Below are positions 57,049 through 64,000 of a stretch of 64,000 bases of DNA, one piece after another. This DNA comes from Diphasiastrum complanatum (Eukaryota > Streptophyta > Lycopodiopsida > Lycopodiales > Lycopodiaceae): NCBI GenBank assembly GCA_029204225.1, contig CM055109.1:30221422-30285421 (forward strand), in the 5' to 3' direction. The position numbers were made by a program, and so were the translations under genes. The notes under the pieces are model-generated. The model made no database searches. It had not been told where the DNA came from and worked only from the letters and a program-made list of their open reading frames with translations. Positions within the stretch are counted from its first letter, which is position 1; every line of letters starts with the position of its first letter.

Positions 57049-58230
57049 ATGAAGCATGATATATACAAGTTGGTTAGGGAATGCACCTCCTATCAGATTT
57101 ATAAATCAAAACATGTGAAGAAACTTGGATTGTTACCACTATCAGTTCCTTCTCAACGTTGGGAAAGCATTAGTATGGATTTCATCCCATTTCTTCCAAC
57201 AACATTGGGAGGATTCAATGGAATTTATGTGGTGGTAGACCGACGCCCATTTCATTCCCTACAAGACTACTTATGGTGCAGCATAGGTGGCACAACTATT
57301 TCTTAAGAACATTTTTAAATTGCATGGACTACCAAAGGAAATAGTGTGTGACAGAGATCCAAGATTTGCTAAACAGTTTTGGAAGGAGATGATGGAAAAG
57401 TTAAACACCAAATATGTTTGAGCACTGCATTCCACCCCGAGACTGATGGACAGATCAAAAGGGTAAATCAATGGTTGGAATGTTACTTGACGCATTTTGT
57501 GGCAAACCAACAAACAAAATGGATTGATTGGTTGCATTTGGCAGAGTTCATATACAATTCAACAATCCACATGTCAACTGGAATGACAACATTTTATGCA
57601 TTGTATGGATATGAACCTACAATGCCAATTGACATGGAGTTAGCGGATGTAACTGTAGCGACAGTAGCAAATGAACTACAAAACATGCAAAACATCCTTA
57701 AGGCGAATCAGGATCATATACGAGAGGCTCAACAAAAGTTGAAATATTACGCAGACAAGCTTCGATCATTTAGGGAATTCCACGAAGGGGATTATGTGTC
57801 TTTACGATTACAACCCTATCACCAATCATTATTAAAGAAAACCAAGAGCGAGAAGCTATCTCCACGATTCTATGGGCCATTTCAAATCCTCAAAAGGGTG
57901 GGTGAACTAGCATATGAACTGGATTTGCCAACCATAACCAAAATGCATAACATGTTCCATGTCAGCCTGTTGAGGAAACATATCGGTAAAAATATTCAAA
58001 CAGTGGTTGAACTACCACCAATCAATGAAGAGGAGAATTTGTTAGTGGAACCGGAGGCAGTGGTTGGTTACCGAGATAAAGAATTACGAAATGGGAAGCG
58101 AATACAATTGTACTTGATCAAATGGAAAGGATTACCTGCGGAAGACAACACGTGGGAAGATCACTCCTACCTAAAGAAATGGCCTGCAATTTTGGAGACA
58201 GTCAGAGGTCTTATGGAGCACGACACTTGA
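57049..58230 (+). pseudogene. Chromovirus integrase with chromodomain
   Basis: The zinc-finger remnant CTSYQIYKSKH is followed by core WESISMDFIPFLPTT (Asp) and VVVDR. A broken stretch (57300-57378) holds VCDRDPRF with the second Asp out of frame. The long frame 57379-58230 then holds TAFHPETDGQ with the Glu region changed (QIKRVNQWLECYL), the GPF.IL..VG.AYELDLP motif and the C-terminal chromodomain YLIKWKGLPAEDNTWED. The chromodomain is known to guide chromovirus insertion to heterochromatin marks. Confidence 0.9.
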
Positions 58231-58285
58231 GAAAAAACTACATGGTCTTCATTTTTTAGGGCAAAAATTCTTAAAGTAGGGGGAG

Positions 58286-58845
58286 TGTCATGTGTTGTAT
58301 GTAATTGGCCCATGAGCTTACTAATGAATTACCAAAAATAGCCACGGAGCTAAACTAGTCTAGAACTAGTCATTAGAATAGTTAATAAAAAGGTGCAAAC
58401 AACCACGCCACATTTGTATTGGCGGGAACCATAATAATGGTTGTAAGGCCCAAATTGAGGTAATAAGACCCCAAATGTTAATTAGAGGCACAAAAGGCCC
58501 AGTATAAATTGAGGAGGTTGTGCTAATTTGGAGGCTATTCTACTTTCATGATTTTTGAACTTTTGGTGATCTTGAAGCTTCTCTTTGAGAGCTTTCTTGA
58601 TAGTATTGATGGTTCATGTGCCTACAATCACATGAGAGCTATGATCATGCTCTAGTTTCAGGCCTAATCTTGTGATTGATCAATAATAATGAATAATGGA
58701 TTCTATCTTTACCCATTTTGGTGAAGTTTGGCTACATTTAGTTAGTTTCTTGAATTTTGACTAGTTTCTTGATTTCTTGCATTGTCATGATATTTTGATG
58801 TTTTGAATGGATTAGATGTTTGAATGCTAAGATTGGCACATGACA
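58286..58845 (+). repeat. 3' LTR of the chromovirus
   Basis: 560 bp, highly similar to 54815-55339, followed by the TSD GGTGG. Confidence 0.9.
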
Positions 58846-58850
58846 GGTGG

Positions 58851-59181
58851 CATGAAACCCCTCTCCCCTCTCTTCCTTACTAGACCCATGGGTTGCACCT
58901 CCCCTCTTGATGGCAAGGTGGATGGCAACCACTAGTACAAATGGAGAAAACAACAATGTTATGTTTTTATTTATGACATTCAAACTTTGGATAAATGTCA
59001 ATTGCCAGAGAAGGTGATTGTGCTTGCTAAGTGTCAACAAGGCTGAAAAGTACATGTGCTAAAGAATGACTTTATCAAATGAGTTGGTTTCTTTTCCGTA
59101 TGCTTCTAGTTTTAAAATAAATATGGATCACTATAGCACCTATAAAGCTTTTCACTTAAGCGTAGGAGGAGGTAGAAGAAC

Positions 59182-59182
<1 letters not shown>
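58851..59182. other. Spacer downstream of the chromovirus
   Basis: This is the continuation of the pre-insertion locus. It is C-rich at first (CCCCTCTCCCCTCTC), then AT-rich. No gene was recognised. Confidence 0.35.

Positions 59183-59260
<78 letters not shown>
59183..59260 (+). repeat. (AG)n microsatellite, about 78 bp
   Basis: A perfect AG run, followed within 40 bp by a 15-bp G run at 59297-59311. Confidence 0.95.
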
Positions 59261-59264
<4 letters not shown>

Positions 59265-59554
59265 CTAGCCACATGCAATGTGGCAAGCCGCCACAAGGGG
59301 GGGGGGGGGGGAGAGAGGTGGGGTGGGTGTGCAGCACATTGCTATACCCCCCTCTGCTTGCCATTGACCGCCCCATGACCACACACTATCTAAGAGGGGC
59401 AATGACTATCTAAACATGGCATGTGTCATTCACCTACCATGAATGCTACTCACCAATGCCCACCAACAGCCATTTACCAACAAAATCCAACAAACTGCAT
59501 TATTCAGCAAGCTCCAACAACCTCCATTGGGAAAACTGTTGCATTCTACCAATG

Positions 59555-59755
59555 CTGCAACCTGCCTTTGTGCCTTCACAATGCTTCAGTTTGTCTTCAT
59601 GCCTACAGCTTGCCTTCATGCCTTCGTAATGCCTTCTCTTTGCAACCTACCTTCATGCCTTCATGCTTGCAACCTACCTTCATGCCTTCATGCCTGTAAC
59701 CTACCTACCTTCATGCCTATAACTTGCCTTCATGCTTTCACCTACCTTCACAATG
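59555..59755 (+). repeat. Degenerate minisatellite, CAACCTACCTTCATGCCTT-like unit
   Basis: Units such as GCAACCTACCTTCATGCC, TTCATGCCTGTAACCTACC and CTTGCCTTCATGCCT recur about eight times with variable length. Open frames rich in His, Ala, Cys and Pro over this tract are by-products of the repeat. Confidence 0.8.
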
Positions 59756-59769
59756 TGAGCACAAATTGA

Positions 59770-60290
59770 CCATGCATTCACAAAGTTAGCAAGATATATG
59801 ATCATCTTTTCCTGTCAAGCATTTTCTTGAACAATTTTCCATCAAGCTTTTCTTAATGACATGTGAGCACAATTTTCAATTTCCAAAAGAGTTCATGTCA
59901 AGTGTTTTAATGTTGCTATATTTTGGAATCTCACAACCATGCAGTGCACTCCTTTCACTTCCCCTTTTGTCTTGTCTTTGTTGTGGAGACTACTCCCACT
60001 TCTAAAGGATCCTACCATGCTCCTATTTCTTACAATGCTGACGGTCCAATGGATTCATTTCTGAATTTGAAGAGTTGGTTGAGTTTGACGACATGGCTCC
60101 CATGGTGATGGTGTTCGTGACCTTGATGGTGGTGGAAGTTTTCTCAAAGTGTAGATGAGTGGGAAAAGGTTGAAAACAATGTCTGGCATGTTGATGATGC
60201 CACCAAGGACACAAAGTGGAGAGGCAAGTTTCAAGTAAGCTGGCCACTATATCAGTGTATAGTGTCCAAACTTTGACCGTTTATCGAGGT
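59770..60290. other. Spacer without recognised features
   Basis: A plus frame with SYHAPISYNADGPMDSFLN was seen but has no family match known to me. The minus strand is likewise unassigned. Confidence 0.3.
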
Positions 60291-61225
60291 GATCACAAGA
60301 GTGAAAATTGGATTCGGGAGCCAGTTGATGTAAGTATCGTTGTTGCTTTTGTATTGTTTAAGCTTACCCATGGCCACTCAGCAAGACAAGTAGCTGACAA
60401 GGGACTCTCCACAACATTCTTGAACTTGAGAAAGACATCAAATATGAAATCCTCACATTTGAGAAGATAAGTCCAACAATATCTACTAAAGTCATCAATG
60501 CAAGTCACAAACATCTTTGCTCCTCCATTACTCAAAGAAATAGTACTATTTAAATCCAAATGTAAAGGCATCTTTGATCTTGAGCTAGATCTAGAATAAG
60601 ACAACCTTTATGACTTTGACATTGAACAAAGCTCACCAACTTGCTTATTTGCCTTCAAACAACTATGGTTAGAACCAACAAATCCATCAAGTTTGTAGAG
60701 CTCACCTTATCTCTTGCCTTGGGCAATCACGACTCCATTCCATTTGATCAAACAAGAATCACCAAAAAATTTCACTTTGATCCATTTGTCAACCATTTGA
60801 CACACAGTAAGCACATTCTTAGTAATGGAAGGTATAAACAAAACATTCTTCAAATAAACATTTCTATTTGTAAATGAGAGAAAAATAGGAATAGTACCAA
60901 TGCCCTTGATAAGAACTTTACCACCATTGGCCATGTTGATGACCTTCTCTCCTTCGTAAGGCACCAAAGAAGTGAAGTACCTTTGTGACATGTCATATAA
61001 AAGCTTGCTCCATTATCAATCCACCATGGATCAATATCTCCATCATTGGTTAGCAGACAAGAAGACATCAAAAAAAGCATCATCATTTGAGTTTTGATCA
61101 CCAACACTATCCTCATCAAAAATGAAATTGCCTTGATTCTCATCTTGATCTCTCTTCTATTTGAAGCAATCATTAGCCAAATGTCCTTTGACTCCACAAT
61201 AGAAGCATTTTATCTTTGACCTATC
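60291..61225 (-). pseudogene. Copia fragment (knuckle, protease region, integrase start)
   Basis: The minus strand reads KIKCFYCGVKGHLANDCFK (about 61212-61155), then FDEDSVGDQNS and the protease region with WWIDNGASFYMT (about 61030; N replaces S of DSGAS). Next are MANGGKVLIKGIGTIPI, VLFIPSITKNVLTV and integrase FVTCIDDFSRYCWTYLLK (60510). Frames are broken and RT is absent. The motifs fit the family of the intact copia. Confidence 0.8.
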
Positions 61226-61330
61226 CTTATTTTTACCAACAAAGAGCAAAAGAAAATATTTGTCCAAAAATCAACCACAAATTGATTTTTTGAATTTAAA
61301 TGATGTAGGTTTTAGCTTTCAATTTTGAGT

Positions 61331-61722
61331 TGACAACGTGTAATCATTTACAAAAGCTAACTCTAGCTATTTTAAAATAACGACTTGGGTTGATGGCACA
61401 ACCATCATCCTCAACTCGTCACAAATGGAGAAAAGCTGATTTACAAGCTTTTTTTTGTCAACATTAGATACTGATTCAAAAGAAGATATGTTGGTCCTGA
61501 TGAGCAAGACAAGGCTTCAACTTTTTGACAATGTGTAATCATTTACAAAAATTAACTCTAGCTATTTTAAAATAACGAGTTGGATTAATGGCACAACCAT
61601 CATCCTCAACTCGTCACAAATGGAGAAAAGCTGATTTACAAGCTTTTTTGTCCACATTAGATGTCGATTCAAAAGAAGATATGTTGGTCAACTCCGATGA
61701 GCAAGACGAGGCTTCAACTTTG
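61331..61722 (+). repeat. 195-bp tandem duplication (two copies)
   Basis: TTGACAACGTGTAATCATTTAC... (61331) recurs at 61526 as TTGACAATGTGTAATC..., with few differences and an 8T/6T length change. Each copy carries the start of a small open frame. Confidence 0.9.
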
Positions 61723-61743
61723 TCAACCGAAAAAGAGTGTTGA
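61588..61743 (+). CDS. Small open frame in the second duplicate (51 aa), hypothetical
   Basis: It reads MAQPSSSTRHKWRKADLQAF and ends STLSTEKEC-stop, a basic start and an acidic end. The first duplicate has the same start at 61393 but shifts frame in the T run after LQAF. No family was recognised. Coding status is uncertain. Confidence 0.25.
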   Translation: MAQPSSSTRHKWRKADLQAFLSTLDVDSKEDMLVNSDEQDEASTLSTEKEC

Positions 61744-62515
61744 CAATATGTCAAGTTTTGAATTGAGAAGCATTAGTGAAAATTCATTAAAATTCTCAAA
61801 AATCATGCGTTATCTTGAAATGTTTTTTCATTTTTTATTATAATGGTTTTATAAAGTTTGTAAAAAACAAAATTTAATAATGATCTATTGTGAAAATTCA
61901 GTTTTTTGTACTTTCATCTTGTATAATTTGAGATTAGTTTTAAAAAAAACCACAATTTTGGCCTTAAAATAGATAATTTAAAAATACTAGCAAAGGTTAT
62001 TCTTTTTTAGGTCAAAGTCAGAAAACAAATGTTCTCGAGTTTACGATTGAAACTTTTATTCGTATAGAAAAATGAGTTTTTACATTTGCAATTGTCATTC
62101 TATGGATTTGGCATTTAAATGATACTTTATGTTGTCTTTATATCATTGCTCTATAAACATTATTGTTGAGCCCACATCTTGCTTTTGATCTTCTCCTCCT
62201 AGTTTTCAATTACTTACATATAAGAAATTTGTCAGAATCTATAGCACTAAGATTTGTTCATATAAAAGTAATTAGTGTTAGTGAGAATGAACCCAAGTAC
62301 TTTAACATTAATAACCTACATATTAATTGTTCATTTACAATGAAGTTAATATCTTAAAAAATATCATGTTGCAAAAGCTCTAGCTCTACCCTTATGTGTT
62401 GTAAGCTCCAATCTTGCTCCACCATAATAGTAGCTAAAATTTTATCATTTCGTACAATATAAATATGTGCATCCACAATGTTTGCAAAGTCCTAATATAA
62501 TAATGGTGTCCATTC
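61744..62515. other. AT-rich stretch with no recognisable features
   Basis: Very AT-rich. No protein-like frame or terminal repeat was identified. Confidence 0.35.
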
Positions 62516-62680
62516 TCTATTCAAGTTTTTCCATGTTTGGCTTTGTGCCAGACAAAGCCTCATATGATGTGATTCCACCAATGGCATTATTACGAAGCCT
62601 ATTACATAAAACATTTGCACATGTAATAGCTTATCCCCAAAAAGAAATGGTTAGAGAGGCATCTAGTCTCATAGCTTTAG
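62516..62680 (-). pseudogene. Copia integrase fragment
   Basis: The minus strand reads CANVLCNRLRNNAIGGITSY then EALSGTKPNMEKL, the integrase-core end found in other copias here (CANYLCNRLPHIALGGKSPYEIL). It is cut at 62681 by an LTR. Confidence 0.75.
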
Positions 62681-63316
62681 TGTGAAGAAAAATGAGATCA
62701 TTAAGATCCAATCAAACTCTAAGATCTTTGATTACTTAAGATAACACATCTAGCACCATTGACAATGTAGAAATCTAGCTCTAACAATGCATAGAAGCCA
62801 TAAACTCTAATAGATCTTGAAAAAATCTATGAATGATGAAGTACTATTGTTGTCCGTACAAAACCAGTAAGCTATTGTATTTCACACATGTGAATCCAAC
62901 AAACATCAAACAATTGCATTCTACACACAAAAATATCAATAGTGCACCAATGAGTATGGAACCCCAAAGATATCTCATGTATAAGCATGAATGAGAGTAG
63001 AGAGAGAAAATGTATCTCCTCACAAGCTTTTAGGCTATTTATAATAGGACTATACCCGATTTGGATGTGGTTCTCCAATCTTATCAACAATAGGAAACTT
63101 CTAGATCTCAAACCCTACTCACAATGTAGACTAGATTCAATGAACAAGATATTCAAATTTGAATCTCCCAAACTCGACCTTCAACAATTCCCACACTTTC
63201 TAAATGTGGCAATTCAAATGAACTTAGGCTAAAAATAACTTCATAAAGTTTATCTCTAAGTATAATTGCCAATTAACCAAAAATCAAACTAGATCAAACT
63301 AGTTGACAATCCCACA
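62681..63316 (-). repeat. 3' LTR of a copia element that continues beyond the window
   Basis: The LTR is 636 bp, TGTGAAGAAAAATGAG...GACAATCCCACA. On the minus strand a purine tract GAAGAGGGAGTG abuts it (63317 onward). It interrupts the integrase fragment at 62680. A related LTR end lies at 47048 and a third similar segment at 63810-64000. Confidence 0.75.
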
Positions 63317-63745
63317 CTCCCTCTTCAACTAGTTTTAGCATAGACTTTGAAAATACACCAAGTGATGTTGTATGCTCTGTAAACAAGTCTTTTCCAAGTG
63401 CTTTGGTAAAGATATCGACCACACATTCTTTTGAAGAGTTGAAGCTCCACCTCGTAGGTGCCATGACTTGTTCCCTCACAAAACAATATGCCACCTCAAT
63501 ATGTTTGTTCCTTGCATGAAATATAGGATTGCTTGCCAATCTTTGGGCTGAAATGTTGTCAAAAAAGATGATTGGACTCTCTAAAAAATATAGCAAGTGA
63601 AGATCTCTCACCATTCTCTTGATCCATTGCATCTCCTTTGCACAAGATGTAAGTGGTTTGTATTCGGCCTCACTACTTACAATGAGATTATTGTAGCTTG
63701 TTTCTTTGACATGCAAGAGATACCTCCATCACCTATGAAAATAGC
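63317..63745 (-). pseudogene. Copia RNase H C-terminal part
   Basis: A minus frame gives SSEAEYKPLTSCAKEMQWIK, FFDNISAQRLASNPIFHA and RNKHIEVAYCFVREQV, then VDIFTKALGKDLF and a stop next to the LTR. The rest of pol would lie to the right, but similarity ends near 63780, where LTR-like sequence begins, so the element is deleted. Confidence 0.82.
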
Positions 63746-63809
63746 ATGTGCACTTATTGTGAAGAATTTCATATCATTTAAGATCCAATTCCAAAACATA
63801 ATCCTTTTA

Positions 63810-64000
63810 TAGCAAGTCCAAACCTAACTTCAAACTTTGGTTTCCCTCCATAATGAAAAACTTAGCATTAATGTGGATTAGATTCTAATTCAAACTTGAA
63901 TCTCTAAAACTCGTGTTCTATAGTTTCCCACACTTTCCAAAAGTGTTTATTTAAATCCTTTTAGACTAATATAACCTTTAAAAGTCAAACTCTAAGTCTA
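63810..64000. repeat. LTR-like segment related to 62681-63316
   Basis: ATTAGATTCTAATTCAAACTTGAATCTC..., CTTTCCAAAAGTG and AAACTCTAAGTCTA parallel 63125-63265 of the LTR. The window ends inside it. Confidence 0.5.

Larger units (their letters stand above)
54815..58845 (+). mobile_element. Ty3/gypsy chromovirus, internally deleted
   Basis: The element is 4031 bp. The LTRs (525 and 560 bp) start TGTCATGTG and end CATGACA. A primer site TTGGTATCAGAGC follows the left LTR and the purine tract AGTAGGGGGAG precedes the right one. TSD GGTGG. Internally only a short Gag start and the integrase with chromodomain remain; protease, RT and RNase H are deleted. It must rely on other copies to move. Confidence 0.9.

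Noticed and set aside
59152-59769. Cys/His/Pro-rich small proteins
   Set aside because: Frames arise from the AG run, the G run and the minisatellite.

Overview
The window reads as nuclear DNA of a land plant with a large, transposon-rich genome. Support: Ty1/copia and Ty3/gypsy LTR retrotransposons with initiator-tRNA-Met-type primer sites, CACTA (TNP2 and DUF4216-like) debris, GT-AG introns, and a CrRLK1L (malectin-like) receptor kinase, a plant-specific family. The species cannot be fixed from the sequence. A fern, lycophyte or gymnosperm is my guess only. No rRNA, tRNA, CRISPR or bacterial feature was seen.

Layout. 1-460 is an LTR remnant. 1199-10060 is a divergent histone-H3-like locus with a G-box-rich upstream region; it is split at 1964/8200 by a young, intact 6.2-kb copia element (TSD ATTTT). 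10.25-11.85 kb holds a degenerate unrecognised minus-strand gene. 12.2-15.8 kb is copia and CACTA debris. 16.18-41.04 kb is an old landing zone for a repeated gene family I could not name: copy A (minus) and copy B (plus) lie head to head. Each was split by an LTR element with a clean 5-bp TSD. Copy A holds an 11.7-kb copia (GCCCC), which itself carries a nested copia (TTAAC) and a solo LTR. Copy B holds an 8.9-kb gypsy (ATTTC) with an extra gene downstream of pol. A second, convergent gene follows copy B at 41.1-42.5 kb. A shortened copy C of the gene pair lies at 47.1-48.9 kb. CACTA transposase exons and two long (CT)n tracts lie at 42.6-43.9 kb. 50.2-52.9 kb is the only clearly intact host gene, a THESEUS/FERONIA-type receptor kinase. 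54.8-58.8 kb is a deleted chromodomain gypsy (TSD GGTGG). The rest is microsatellites, a minisatellite and copia fragments.

The one apparently functional cellular gene is the receptor kinase. The one apparently autonomous mobile element is the 1.96-8.20 kb copia. The most novel-looking item is the repeated two-gene convergent unit (copies A, B, C): conserved introns, degenerate copies, an internally shortened copy, and motifs I recall from uncharacterised multicopy invertebrate proteins. It may be an undescribed transposon or a domesticated and decayed gene family.
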